Shown: positions 5,988-14,290, counted from the stretch's first letter. The stretch: 64,000 nt of DNA from Hyphomicrobium sp. CS1GBMeth3 (GCF_900117455.1 NZ_FPHO01000003.1:2260501-2324500); one strand, 5' to 3'. Program-made: numbers and translations. The notes: generated by a model from the sequence alone, not told the origin.

Positions 5988-8498
5988 ATGCCGCACGACG
6001 AAAAGAATGCCGCCCGGCGCGCGCTCGAAACTGGCGCGAGCCACCGGTCCGATGACGCCGACGGAGATCTTCCGCCGTTCGACCTGCCGCCGGCCCCTAA
6101 CGAGCAGCGCGAGACGACGGCCATGGCTGCCCGCAAGCCGTCGCTGTCGGAGCGCGCCCGCGCGGCGTCGATGCCGCCCTATCTCATGGGCCTCAACCCC
6201 GAGCAGCGTGAAGCCGTCGAGGCGCTCGACGGCCCTGTGCTCGTGCTGGCGGGCGCCGGCACCGGTAAGACCCGCGTCCTGACCACGCGTATCGCCCACA
6301 TCCTGGCCACGGGCCGCGCCTACGGCAGCCAGATCCTCGCCGTCACCTTCACCAACAAGGCGGCGCGTGAGATGAAAGAGCGCATTGGCGGCCTCGTCGG
6401 AGGCGCCGTCGAAGCGATGCCGTGGCTCGGCACGTTCCACTCCATCTGCGTCAAGATCCTGCGCCGCCACGCCGAGCTGGTGGGGCTCAAATCCGGCTTC
6501 ACGATCCTCGACACCGACGACCAGCTCCGGCTCCTGAAGCAGGTCATCGAGGTCGAGGGCCTGGACAAGGACCGCTGGCCGGCGCGCCAGCTCGCGGGGC
6601 TCATCGACAGCTGGAAGAACCGCGGCCTGACGCCCGAGAAGGTGCCGTCGGGCGAGAGCTTCGCCTTCGCCAATGGCAAGGGGGCGCATCTCTACGCCGC
6701 CTACCAGAAGCGCTTGAAGGAGCTGAACGCCGCCGACTTCGGCGATCTCCTGCTCGAGACGCTGCGGCTCTTCCTCGAGCACCCGGACGTGCTCGCCGAC
6801 TATCACCGGCGTTTCCGCTACATCCTGGTCGACGAGTACCAGGACACCAACGTGGCGCAGTATCTCTGGCTGCGGCTCATCTCGCAGGGCTCGCCAAACG
6901 TCTGTTGCGTCGGCGACGACGACCAGTCGATCTACGGCTGGCGCGGCGCGGAGGTGGACAACATCCTGCGCTTCGAGCTGGACTTTCCGGGTGCGCGCAT
7001 CATCCGCCTCGAGCGCAACTACCGTTCCACGGGCCATATCCTCTCGGCCGCCTCCGGCCTCATCGCCGCCAACAAGGGCCGCCTCGGCAAGACGCTGTTC
7101 ACCGACGGTGAGATGGGCGACAAGGTCACCGTCATGGGCGTCTGGGATGACGAGGAGGAAGCCCGCGCCATCACCCGCGATATCGAGGAGCTGCGCAAGG
7201 ACGGCCACCGCCTGAACGGCATCGCCATCCTGGTCCGCGCCTCCTTCCAGATGCGCGCCTTCGAAGACCGCTTCGTCACCACCGGGCTGCCCTACCGCGT
7301 GATCGGCGGCCCGCGCTTTTACGAGCGGGCAGAAATCAAGGACGCGCTCGCCTATCTCGAGGTGACGCACAATCCGGCCAACGATCTCAAGTTCGAGCGC
7401 ATCGTCAACGTGCCGAAGCGCGGCTTGGGCGACACCAGCGTCGAGCGCATCCATACGCTGGCGCGCGCCCGCGGCGTGCCGCTGTTCCGCGCCGCTCGCG
7501 AAATCGTTGAGACTGAGGACCTTCCCGGCAAGGCGCGGAAATCGCTGCGCGATCTCATCGACGCCTTCGAGCGCTGGCGCAGCCTGGTCGACACCATGAA
7601 ACACACCGAGATCGCCGAGTTGATCCTCGACGAGTCGGGCTACACGGCGCACTGGCAGGCCGACAAGAGTCCGCAGGCTCAGTCGCGGCTCGAGAACCTG
7701 AAGGAGCTCGTGCGCTTCATGCACGAGTTCGAAACGCTCGAAAGTTTCCTCGAGCACGTGAGCCTCGTCATGGATGCGGAGCAGGGCGACGACGGCGACC
7801 GTGTCAGCCTGATGACGCTGCACGCCGCCAAGGGCCTTGAGTTCGACACCGTGTTCCTGCCGGGCTGGGAGGAAGGGCTGTTCCCGCACCAGCGCTCGCT
7901 CGACGAGAGCGGCGAAGCTGGCCTCGAGGAGGAACGCCGCCTCGCCTATGTCGGCATCACGCGCGCCCGCCGCCGCGCCAAGGTCTCGTTCGCGCAGAAC
8001 CGCCGCACGCGCGGTCTCTATCAGTCCGCCATCCCCTCCCGCTTCGTCGACGACCTGCCCGATGCCGACGTCGAGGTGATCGAAACCAAGAGCCCGTTCG
8101 GCGGCGCCTACCAGAACTTCGGCAATCCGTTCGAGAGCGGCGGTTTCGGCCGCAACCCCTACGGCAAAAGTCGCTTTGACGACGCCGAGCCGCGCTTTGG
8201 ATCGAGCTACGACACGCCGGGCTGGCAGCGCGCAAGAGCCCACGAGAAGGAGTGGTCGCGCGACGCGGATCGTCGCCGCCAAGCCGGCATGAAGCCGATG
8301 CGCCCCCCGATCACCATAGAGGGCGAGCTGATTGCCTCGTCATCGGCCACGGGCGCAGGCTACGGCGTCGGCACGCGCGTGCGCCATCAGAAGTTCGGGC
8401 CTGGCACCGTGACGGAGGTGGACGGCAACAAGCTGACCATTGAGTTCGACCACACCGGCAAGAAGCGCGTCGTCGACAGCTTCGTCTCCCGCATCTGA
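5988..8498 (+). CDS. uvrD: ATP-dependent DNA helicase UvrD/PcrA
   Basis: This 836-residue protein is a superfamily 1A 3'-5' helicase acting in nucleotide excision and mismatch repair and in clearing recombinase or RNA polymerase from DNA. Motifs in order: Q-motif region LNPEQREAVEA, Walker A AGAGTGKT (88-95), TFTNKAAREMKER, Walker B DEYQDTN (282-288), GDDDQSIYGWRG (309-320), LERNYRST, TLHAAKGLEFD and EERRLAYVGITRAR. A Tudor-like PcrA/UvrD C-terminal segment (VRHQKFGPGTVTEVDGNKL) ends the protein. The first 45 residues are a charged, low-complexity extension not usual in the family; an internal ATG at 6123 (MAARKPSLSE) could be the true start. It converges with the next gene, 16 bp away. Confidence 0.96.
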   Translation: MPHDEKNAARRALETGASHRSDDADGDLPPFDLPPAPNEQRETTAMAARKPSLSERARAASMPPYLMGLNPEQREAVEALDGPVLVLAGAGTGKTRVLTTRIAHILATGRAYGSQILAVTFTNKAAREMKERIGGLVGGAVEAMPWLGTFHSICVKILRRHAELVGLKSGFTILDTDDQLRLLKQVIEVEGLDKDRWPARQLAGLIDSWKNRGLTPEKVPSGESFAFANGKGAHLYAAYQKRLKELNAADFGDLLLETLRLFLEHPDVLADYHRRFRYILVDEYQDTNVAQYLWLRLISQGSPNVCCVGDDDQSIYGWRGAEVDNILRFELDFPGARIIRLERNYRSTGHILSAASGLIAANKGRLGKTLFTDGEMGDKVTVMGVWDDEEEARAITRDIEELRKDGHRLNGIAILVRASFQMRAFEDRFVTTGLPYRVIGGPRFYERAEIKDALAYLEVTHNPANDLKFERIVNVPKRGLGDTSVERIHTLARARGVPLFRAAREIVETEDLPGKARKSLRDLIDAFERWRSLVDTMKHTEIAELILDESGYTAHWQADKSPQAQSRLENLKELVRFMHEFETLESFLEHVSLVMDAEQGDDGDRVSLMTLHAAKGLEFDTVFLPGWEEGLFPHQRSLDESGEAGLEEERRLAYVGITRARRRAKVSFAQNRRTRGLYQSAIPSRFVDDLPDADVEVIETKSPFGGAYQNFGNPFESGGFGRNPYGKSRFDDAEPRFGSSYDTPGWQRARAHEKEWSRDADRRRQAGMKPMRPPITIEGELIASSSATGAGYGVGTRVRHQKFGPGTVTEVDGNKLTIEFDHTGKKRVVDSFVSRI

Positions 8499-8514
8499 TC
8501 GCGAGGACACGCAG

Positions 8515-9447
8515 TTAGAGGTCGTACACGCCGGGCGCGAGCTCGGCGTTCTCGACGAATGCCTGCATGGCGCTGAGCGTTTGCCAATGCAACCTTTGCA
8601 GGTGCGCGGCCAATTCCGGCTCCGGCTCGAACACGGCGGGTTCATCTCCTTCAGGCGGAGGCGGCAGGCATCCAAGGATGCGCGCCATATCGACCTCGAT
8701 GTATGTGAAATCGCCGTACGGGCGTTTGGGATCGGCAGCCGCGGCGGGATAGGTGCCATCGTCCAGCCGTTCCTCGGCCTCCCATTGCGATGGCCAGACG
8801 ATCTGGATCTCGCGCAGAAGCTTGAGATGCTCGTCGGTGAGGGTGGCGAAGCCATCGGCATCGAGCCCGACATCGGCATCAATGAGGCCCGCATCGGCGC
8901 CATATCCGCGCATCGCCTGGCGCACGTCGTCGCCCCTGATGTTGCGCAAAGGATAGCGGCCGGGCCGCAGCGAGCCGTGCTTCAACGCCCGCCCCAGAAC
9001 GTAGAACATCTCCACATGCCGACGCGCGAGCGCCTGCGCGTCATCCGTTTCGAACGCCTCGGCGAGTTGCGCGATGAGGTCGGCCCGGCCATAGGGGCGC
9101 TCAGGATCGAGCATTGGCGCGCCACGCTCGGCCCCGTCCCAGGACAACCGCATCTTTCTCAGAAGCTCAATATGCTGCGGCGTGATCTCGAACGGCCCGA
9201 ACCCGAACCAAGTATCGCCAGCGTCCGCATTCGCGAAGGCCAGAGCCGGATCAGTCCACAGCGCGATAACTTCGGACGGCAAAACCGCTCCGTCGCGCTC
9301 TTTGCCCGAAAGCCCAAGCCGCGCATCGATCATGCGCGAGGCAGCCGCCAGCTTGGCATTCTCTGGGCTGGCGCCGTCCTTGCGCGCGTTGCGATAGGTG
9401 CGCGCAAACCCAAGGATGAATTTCAGCCGGTCGAGCATGAGGGACAC
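8515..9447 (-). CDS. Hypothetical protein with an internal duplication
   Basis: I do not recognise this 310-residue, probably cytoplasmic, acidic protein. It has no signal peptide or membrane span. Two related modules are visible: ITPQHIELLRKMRLSW with LDPERPYGRADL (about residues 88-130) and LTDEHLKLLREIQIVWPSQW with ADPKRPYGDFTYIEVDMARIL (about 205-260). Each has the pattern 'hydrophobic-T-x2-H-x3-LR' then a W, then DP-x-RPYG, so the protein is a tandem repeat of one domain. The start shown is GTG; an ATG three codons later is possible. Similar proteins are found as hypothetical proteins in alphaproteobacteria. It may be co-transcribed with the 71-residue gene upstream (38 bp apart). Confidence 0.78.
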   Translation of the reverse strand: MSLMLDRLKFILGFARTYRNARKDGASPENAKLAAASRMIDARLGLSGKERDGAVLPSEVIALWTDPALAFANADAGDTWFGFGPFEITPQHIELLRKMRLSWDGAERGAPMLDPERPYGRADLIAQLAEAFETDDAQALARRHVEMFYVLGRALKHGSLRPGRYPLRNIRGDDVRQAMRGYGADAGLIDADVGLDADGFATLTDEHLKLLREIQIVWPSQWEAEERLDDGTYPAAAADPKRPYGDFTYIEVDMARILGCLPPPPEGDEPAVFEPEPELAAHLQRLHWQTLSAMQAFVENAELAPGVYDL

Positions 9448-9485
9448 GTTTCCCGTCGTGTGAAGCGTAGGGCCGGGTAGTCCGG

Positions 9486-9701
9486 CTACTTCAGCGCGAC
9501 CTTGGTCACGAAATGGCAGGGACGATACTTCCGCGTCTCGATGGCGATACGCGTCCCGGCCGGCAGGGGCGGCTGTCCGCGCGTATCGAGAAACACCACG
9601 AGCCCGCTGTCCGTCACGACCTCGGCAGTGTTGGTTGTCCAGACGCGCACGATTCCGCTGAATGTATGCGTGCCCGGCTCGAACCGGTCGAGATCCTCCA
9701 T
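9486..9701 (-). CDS. Small hypothetical protein (beta-rich)
   Basis: This 71-residue protein has a strong ribosome binding site (AGGAGGGG three bases before the ATG). The sequence MEDLDRFEPGTHTFSGIVRV with alternating hydrophobic strands (TAEVVTDSGLVVFLDTRG, GTRIAIETRKYRP) predicts a small all-beta domain similar in outline to OB or S1-like folds. It contains one Cys. No signal peptide is seen. The function is unknown. It lies between a duplicated-domain hypothetical gene and the Pcm-like methyltransferase, all on the minus strand with short gaps, suggesting one transcript. Confidence 0.68.
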   Translation of the reverse strand: MEDLDRFEPGTHTFSGIVRVWTTNTAEVVTDSGLVVFLDTRGQPPLPAGTRIAIETRKYRPCHFVTKVALK

Positions 9702-9738
9702 AAACCCCTCCTACGTCAGACCGTCAGCGCGCCAAGCT

Positions 9739-10419
9739 TCAACTCTCGTCCGGACGATCATTCTGCCGCGTCATCGGAACAAAGCATACCGGTATGATCT
9801 CTCTCAAGACGGTCGATTGGTCGCTCCGCATTTCGACAACAATGAGTTGTTGCGAACCACTTCCGACCGGAATGACGAGCCGCCCGCCCGGCTTCAGCTG
9901 TTCGAGGAGCGAACGCGGGATCTCGGGCGGCGCAGCCGCAACCAGGATTGCGTCGAAGGGCGCCGCCTCCGGCCATCCGAGATACCCGTCGCCGACGCGC
10001 GTGTGTACGTTGGAAAGGCCGAGTTCGACGAAAGTACGGGCAGCCCGCTCGGCCAGCGGCGCGCAGATCTCGATCGTGTAGACGGCCTCCGCCAGGCGGG
10101 CCAGCACGGCCGTCTGGTAGCCGGAGCCGGTGCCGATCTCGAGCACGCGGTCATCGGGGCCGAGACCGAGAAGATCGGTCATCAGAGCGACGATCAGGGG
10201 CTGCGAGATCGTCTGGCGGTAGCCGATCGGCAGTGGCCGGTTGCGGTAGGCGTTGCCGAGGTGTTGCGGCGGAACGAAGAGATGCCGCGGAACAGCGCGG
10301 AGCGCGGCGAGCGCGCGCGGCGAAAGCGGCCGCCTTCCGATATGCTCGCGGGCGCTTTCTTCCACCTCGCGCACCATGGCCTCGCGTTGGGCGGCCATCA
10401 CCTCGTCGATCGCGCTCAT
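9739..10419 (-). CDS. pcm: Protein-L-isoaspartate O-methyltransferase
   Basis: This 226-residue cytoplasmic enzyme methylates abnormal L-isoaspartyl residues with S-adenosylmethionine, starting repair of aged proteins. Evidence: the PCMT signature region VPPQHLGNAYRNRPLPIGY and QTISQPLIVALM, then SAM motif I VLEIGTGSGYQTAVLA (about residues 84-99), GDGYLGWPEAAPFDAILV (motif II area) and LKPGGRLVIPVG (motif III). The start is placed at MSAIDEVMAAQREAMV (10419); the frame could be opened 48 codons further upstream, but that N-terminus does not look like the family. The length matches Pcm (about 210-220). It is divergent from bactofilin. Confidence 0.9.
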   Translation of the reverse strand: MSAIDEVMAAQREAMVREVEESAREHIGRRPLSPRALAALRAVPRHLFVPPQHLGNAYRNRPLPIGYRQTISQPLIVALMTDLLGLGPDDRVLEIGTGSGYQTAVLARLAEAVYTIEICAPLAERAARTFVELGLSNVHTRVGDGYLGWPEAAPFDAILVAAAPPEIPRSLLEQLKPGGRLVIPVGSGSQQLIVVEMRSDQSTVLREIIPVCFVPMTRQNDRPDES

Positions 10420-10608
10420 GAAGACACCAACGCCTAAGGCTCCGAAGCGTATCGCGCGAAGATGCGACGGCCAAGTCCGCGAGAGGCAGGCACAATCCCA
10501 TCGCGGCCCGTCGCATGCGCTAGCGCGCACCCATGACATCGTTTCGACGAACTCAAGCCGCAAGAATGGCGTGTGCGGATCACGAGTAGCGTCAGGGAGT
10601 AGTCAGCA

Positions 10609-11175
10609 ATGGTTTTCAGTCGCAAGCCCGAGCCGGTCCCCGCGGAGGCGCCAGCCCCGCAGTTGCGCCGCATGGACCGCGGCAATGGCGTCGAGAAGCA
10701 GCATCTGCACACGATCGCATCGGCCAGCACCCCAACACAATCTGTTATCGGCAACGACCTGTCGATCGAAGGCCAAACTATCACGATCCGCTGCAAGGGC
10801 TCCTTGAAGGTGCTGGGCAACATCCAGGCGGATCTGCACAGCCGTGAGCTCGAGGTCGGCAAGGAGGCAATCATCCAGGGCGCCATCGCAGCCGAGACCG
10901 TGGACGTCTACGGCCGCGTAAACGGCGCCATCATGGGCGCCCACGTCGTGCTGCATGCCGGTGCCGAGGTCGAGGGCGACATCCATAGCCACTTGCTTTC
11001 GATCGAGCAGGGCGCCGCCTTCGACGGCCGCTCGCGCCGCGTTCGCGATCCGTCGGAGATCGCGCCCCAGCTTGAGCGCCCCGATGCCCACGGCTATGCG
11101 TCGGCCCAGCCCCAGCCGGCCCGCCCGTCCGGCCCGCCGGCCGTCCCGAGCTACACGCAGAACATGGGCGGCTGA
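10609..11175 (+). CDS. Bactofilin (polymer-forming cytoskeletal protein)
   Basis: This 188-residue protein polymerises without nucleotide into filaments and usually localises cell-wall enzymes or stalk/prostheca growth. The central DUF583 domain (about residues 44-150) is a right-handed beta-helix with repeating short strands: SVIGNDLSIEGQTITIRCKG, LKVLGNIQADLHSRELEVGK, EAIIQGAIAAETVDVYGRVN, GAIMGAHVVLHAGAEVEGDI. It is flanked by a disordered Pro/Ala N-tail and a Pro-rich C-tail, as in BacA and BacM. There is no membrane segment, although many bactofilins bind membranes by the N-tail. A perfect 16-bp terminator hairpin follows. In Hyphomicrobiaceae, bactofilins are good candidates for prostheca or budding functions; this is inference. 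Confidence 0.93.
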   Translation: MVFSRKPEPVPAEAPAPQLRRMDRGNGVEKQHLHTIASASTPTQSVIGNDLSIEGQTITIRCKGSLKVLGNIQADLHSRELEVGKEAIIQGAIAAETVDVYGRVNGAIMGAHVVLHAGAEVEGDIHSHLLSIEQGAAFDGRSRRVRDPSEIAPQLERPDAHGYASAQPQPARPSGPPAVPSYTQNMGG

Positions 11176-11206
11176 CGGCCGTTCCAGCACCGCTGAATGT
11201 GCTACG

Positions 11207-11245
11207 AAGGTTCGGGGGACGGGAACACCGTCCCCCGAACCTTTT
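11207..11245 (+). terminator. Strong intrinsic terminator after bactofilin
   Basis: A perfect 16-bp stem (AAGGTTCGGGGGACGG at 11207-11222 with its complement at 11228-11243) around a GAACA loop ends in TTTT. Its 3' end lies only 11 bp before the rlmJ start codon, so the hairpin also covers the place where an rlmJ leader would begin. Confidence 0.85.
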
Positions 11246-11256
11246 CAGGCACGCCC

Positions 11257-12120
11257 ATGAACTATCGCCACATCTATCATGCCGGAAATTTCGCGGACGT
11301 TCTGAAGCACGCCGTGCTCGCGCTCATCATTGCGCATCTGAAGCGCAAGGAGGCGCCGTTCCGCATCATCGATACGCACGCCGGCATCGGTCATTACGAT
11401 CTCGGGAGCGATGAGGCGCAGAAGACCGGCGAATGGCAGGACGGCATCGGCCGTATCCTCGCCGACAGCCCGCCGCCGGATATCGCGGCAATTCTGGCGC
11501 CGTATCTGGGGGTCGTGCGCGCCGAGAACGGGCCAGGTCCGCTCAAGCGCTATCCGGGAAGCCCGCTCATTGCGCGCCGCCTCATGCGGCCCGCCGATCG
11601 CCTCGTCGTCAATGAAGCCCACCCGGAGGACGGCGCACGCCTCGCAGCGCTCTTCGCCAAGGATCGCGCCGTCAAGGTGCTCGCCCTCGACGGCTGGACA
11701 GCCCTCAAGTCTCTCCTACCGCCGAAGGAGCGGCGCGGGCTCGTTCTGATCGATCCGCCGTTCGAGGAGCCGGGGGAGTTCAGCCGCCTCGTCGAAGGCC
11801 TCGCGGCGGCCCATCGCCGCTTTGCCACCGGCACCGTCATCATCTGGTATCCGATCAAGGACGAGCACGCCGTGCGTGCGTTCGCGCGCGATGCGGCCGG
11901 GCTCGGCATCCCGAAGCTGCTTTCGGCCGAGCTGCTGGTTCGCGCCCCGCTGAGCGCCGGCGGGCTCGCGGGCAGCGGTCTCCTCATCCTCAATCCGCCG
12001 TTTACCCTCGAAGCACAACTCGCCGCCTTGTTGCCATATCTCGCCGTCAGCCTCGGACACGGAAGGGGTGCCGGAAGCCGGCTCTCCTGGCTCGCGGGGG
12101 AGCGCGTAACAACCTCGTGA
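11257..12120 (+). CDS. rlmJ: 23S rRNA (adenine(2030)-N6)-methyltransferase RlmJ
   Basis: This 287-residue enzyme methylates A2030 of 23S rRNA using S-adenosylmethionine. It begins MNYRHIYHAGNFADVLKH, the RlmJ/YhiR N-terminal signature; the catalytic motif IV is present as IDPPFEEPGEF (DPPF, the N6-adenine methyltransferase tetrad). Further family segments are KRYPGSPLIARRLMRPADRL and GSGLLILNPPF near the C-terminus. The ATG at 11257 is chosen because it gives the canonical N-terminus; a frame from 11197 would read through the terminator stem. The length agrees with E. coli RlmJ (280). It stands alone, upstream of the cold-shock gene. Confidence 0.94.
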   Translation: MNYRHIYHAGNFADVLKHAVLALIIAHLKRKEAPFRIIDTHAGIGHYDLGSDEAQKTGEWQDGIGRILADSPPPDIAAILAPYLGVVRAENGPGPLKRYPGSPLIARRLMRPADRLVVNEAHPEDGARLAALFAKDRAVKVLALDGWTALKSLLPPKERRGLVLIDPPFEEPGEFSRLVEGLAAAHRRFATGTVIIWYPIKDEHAVRAFARDAAGLGIPKLLSAELLVRAPLSAGGLAGSGLLILNPPFTLEAQLAALLPYLAVSLGHGRGAGSRLSWLAGERVTTS

Positions 12121-12424
12121 AGCCTTATTCTTTGCTATGCATACAGCGCATCCAGGGTTGCGTGAGAGGTCTCTTTTCGGAATACTTTCCCCGGCCGTGC
12201 ATTAGGAAACACGACCCTGTTTCCGCTAAGGCGCGCGACCAGACGAAGCCGGCGTGACCGTCAATCGGATGCGCCGAGGTGACTGGGAAGACCCGTGCTG
12301 AGCGTTGTCGTCTCCAAAGCCGGAATCTCTCTCACGCGTCGCAGGTGATGGCGGCCCGCCGGCTGGAGCGTCGCCCGCTCTCCGGCCGGTTCCCTGAAGG
12401 AACGCGGGCACGTGGAGAGCAGAG
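12121..12424 (+). promoter_or_regulatory. Long leader region of the cold-shock gene
   Basis: This 304-bp gap lies between rlmJ and the cold-shock gene. It has no convincing open frame. It probably contains the csp promoter and a long 5' untranslated region, as is common for cold-shock genes whose leaders refold at low temperature. Several GC-rich self-complementary segments are present (12340-12400), and GGAGAG sits 7 bp before the ATG. No sharp promoter could be assigned. Confidence 0.4.
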
Positions 12425-12640
12425 ATGCGCCAGAGTGGAACGGTCAAGTTTTATAACGATCAGAAGGGCTACGGCTTCATCACGCCGGATGACGGGGGCA
12501 AGGATGTCTTCGTCCACGTGACCGCCATCGAGCGTTCGGGATTAGGCGCTCTCGCGGAAGGCACGCGCATCTCGTTCGACACCGAGCCCGATAAACGCGG
12601 CAAGGGCCCCAAGGCGGTCAATCTCCAGCAGGCCAATTGA
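12425..12640 (+). CDS. Cold-shock domain protein (CspA family)
   Basis: This 71-residue protein is a single OB-fold cold-shock domain that binds single-stranded RNA or DNA and keeps mRNA unstructured. RNP1 is KGYGFI (14-19) and RNP2 is VFVHV (28-32), both intact with their aromatic residues; the start MRQSGTVKFYNDQKGYGFIT and the end GPKAVNLQQAN are typical of alphaproteobacterial Csp. The length is the usual 65-72. It has a good Shine-Dalgarno and a clear terminator. Whether it is cold-induced cannot be told from sequence, but the long leader is consistent with post-transcriptional control. Confidence 0.95.
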   Translation: MRQSGTVKFYNDQKGYGFITPDDGGKDVFVHVTAIERSGLGALAEGTRISFDTEPDKRGKGPKAVNLQQAN

Positions 12641-12664
12641 GCCCAGTTGTTCGAACGCAACGAG

Positions 12665-12698
12665 CACCCGAAAATCGCTCTTTTCGGGTGTTTTCTCT
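12665..12698 (+). terminator. Intrinsic terminator after the cold-shock gene
   Basis: CACCCGAAAA (12665-12674) and TTTTCGGGTG (12681-12690) form a perfect 10-bp stem around TCGCTC, followed by TTTTCTCT. Confidence 0.88.
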
Positions 12699-12796
12699 GT
12701 GAAAGACGGATGGGCAGCGTGCGGTAAGTGGGGCAGAGTCCCCTCGGTTCTGCCGTGCGCACGAACTGCTCATGTATTTCCAGGGAGAAGAGAGCA

Positions 12797-13123
12797 ATGC
12801 TCAAAGCTGCGCGTTTAACGTCGGCGCTCGTGGCCGTCGCCGGCCTTGCCGCCATGACCGCATCGGCCGAGGCCTCGTCCTGCGTCAAGAAAGGCGCAAT
12901 CGGCTCCGCAGGCAGCCAGGATGGCGCCAAGTTGCAGGTCGACGAGGCGCTTCTGCAGGCTGTCGATTGGGGCGCCTGGGCGGCTTGGATGGGCTCGAGC
13001 AACAAGGTCGGCGCGCCTGCCAAGCTTCCGGGCTATACGTTCGGCAAGCGCACCTATAGCTGCAAGCAGGGCGGCTCCTGGGGATGGACCTGCCGCGGTT
13101 CTGCCACGATCTGCAAGACCTGA
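12797..13123 (+). CDS. Small secreted cysteine-containing protein
   Basis: This is a 108-residue hypothetical protein with a clear signal peptide (MLKAARLTSALVAVAGLAAM followed by TASAEA, cleavage near residue 26). The mature part has four cysteines (in SSC, YSC, WTC and TIC contexts), so two disulfides are likely, and is rich in Gly, Ser and Trp near the C-terminus (GGSWGWTCRGSATICK). The start is chosen for the signal peptide and the GGGAGAAGAG upstream; a longer frame from 12728 has no export signal. Its role is not known. Unlike its neighbours it has no membrane anchor, so the periplasm or outside is expected. A terminator follows at 13151. Confidence 0.75.
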   Translation: MLKAARLTSALVAVAGLAAMTASAEASSCVKKGAIGSAGSQDGAKLQVDEALLQAVDWGAWAAWMGSSNKVGAPAKLPGYTFGKRTYSCKQGGSWGWTCRGSATICKT

Positions 13124-13150
13124 TCGATCCGCGTCACGCGGGGCAATTTA

Positions 13151-13186
13151 ACACCGCGCCCTCTCCGAGAGCGCGGTGTAGTCTTT
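13151..13186 (+). terminator. Probable intrinsic terminator
   Basis: ACACCGCGC (13151-13159) pairs with GCGCGGTGT (13171-13179), with a second inner CTCT/AGAG pairing possible; TCTTT follows. It ends the small secreted-protein gene. Confidence 0.72.
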
Positions 13187-13354
13187 AAAGTGACAATTTA
13201 GTTCTCGGCCCGCCTGGGGGATCATCCTGAAGGGTGCAGTGTCACGTGATTGGTAAACCTGCGTATATCCAGTCGTGCCGTCTAGGCATCCTGGCCTGAC
13301 GCGGCTATAGCAAGCAGAAAGACCTGATCACTTCGGCCGTTACGGAGAAGCTTT

Positions 13355-14236
13355 ATGGGTTTCATCTCGAGGATCGCACTAGCCGCTGCGCTGACCAGTG
13401 CGCTCACCTTCGCTCACCCGGCTCTCGCGGCCTGCAAGCGCATGGGCTTCACCGTTAATGACTATGGTAAGGAAGGTCCAACGCGCGACGCCAAAAACCT
13501 GCTCGACAAGCACATCGCCACTTGGGCGGCGGAGCAGGGCATCGAGAAATTCTCGGTCGGCAAGAAGGATGTCAGCTGTGAGCTGTTCCTGAACTTGATC
13601 CTGTTCGACGAGCACACGTGCACGGCCACGGCAACAGTGTGCTGGGGATCGGAGCTCGAGAAGAGCTCACAGCAGGCAAAGTCGAAATCGAAGCAGCCGG
13701 CTCTGAAGAAGGAAGCGGCGGCGAAGTCTTCGGACGACAAGGCCGATCGCCCCGCAGCCGAGGCCAAGGAAGAGGCGAGCGCGGAGCAGAAGGCAGACGA
13801 GCCTGCGGCATCCGCACCGAGTTCGGATACGGCATCGTCCGAGACCAAGCCCGAGGAGCCGAAGACCGCTGCCGACTCGAAGCCGGAAGAAGAGCCGACC
13901 GTCGAGACGGGTGCCATTCCGGTGCCGCCGACCGCGGCCGGTGCCGCAGCCGCAGCCTCGCCCGTAGCGATTGAGCCTACGGCTGGCGCGGACAGCGAGT
14001 CGAGCAAGGCTGCTGCAGCCGCCGCCGAATCTGCTGCCGCGGCGGCCGAGCGCGCGGCTCAGGCCGCCGAGCGTGCAGCCCAGGCCGCCGAGCGTGCCGC
14101 AGCCGCCATGGCGCAGCAGCCTGCGCCTGCAGCTCCGTCCACGCCTGATGCAGCTCTGCCCGACGCTCCGGCCGTGACCACGCCCGAGTCGTCTTCGCCG
14201 TCGGTTCCCGTGACCCCGGTCGCCCCGACGCCATAA
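13355..14236 (+). CDS. Secreted Ala/Glu/Pro-rich protein with N-terminal Cys domain
   Basis: This 293-residue hypothetical protein has a signal peptide ending PALAA (about residue 26), then a compact domain of about 75 residues with four Cys (CKRMGFTVNDYGKEGPTRDA, DVSCELF, EHTCTATATVCW). A long disordered tail of about 190 residues follows, made of Ala, Glu, Lys, Pro and Ser. Within the tail is a near-perfect heptad repeat AAERAAQ (x3) encoded by a 21-bp DNA repeat at 14045-14107, likely a short coiled coil. The folded domain is not recognised. The tail may cross the periplasm or bind peptidoglycan; that is inference. The gene is monocistronic with a strong terminator. Confidence 0.75.
   Translation: MGFISRIALAAALTSALTFAHPALAACKRMGFTVNDYGKEGPTRDAKNLLDKHIATWAAEQGIEKFSVGKKDVSCELFLNLILFDEHTCTATATVCWGSELEKSSQQAKSKSKQPALKKEAAAKSSDDKADRPAAEAKEEASAEQKADEPAASAPSSDTASSETKPEEPKTAADSKPEEEPTVETGAIPVPPTAAGAAAAASPVAIEPTAGADSESSKAAAAAAESAAAAAERAAQAAERAAQAAERAAAAMAQQPAPAAPSTPDAALPDAPAVTTPESSSPSVPVTPVAPTP
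14045..14107 (+). repeat. 21-bp tandem repeat (three units) within the Ala/Glu-rich gene
   Basis: Three consecutive 21-bp units (14045-14065, 14066-14086, 14087-14107), each starting GCCGAGCG, encode AERAAQA heptads. Units differ at a few third positions, so the repeat is old enough to have drifted at synonymous sites. Confidence 0.8.
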
Positions 14237-14261
14237 CGGAAAAGCCTTACGCCGTAAGGAG

Positions 14262-14290
14262 AATGGCCGGGAAAGCCCCCGGCCATTTTT
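14262..14290 (+). terminator. Intrinsic terminator after the Ala/Glu-rich gene
   Basis: AATGGCCGGG (14262-14271) and CCCGGCCATT (14278-14287) form a perfect 10-bp stem followed by a T run. It overlaps the last codons of the convergent permease gene and may stop transcription from that side as well. Confidence 0.85.

Noticed and set aside
5934..8282. A 782-codon open frame on the minus strand across the helicase gene
   Set aside because: It is the antisense of a clear uvrD gene in GC-rich DNA. Its translation is low-complexity (Arg/Ala/Glu/Leu-rich) without motifs.
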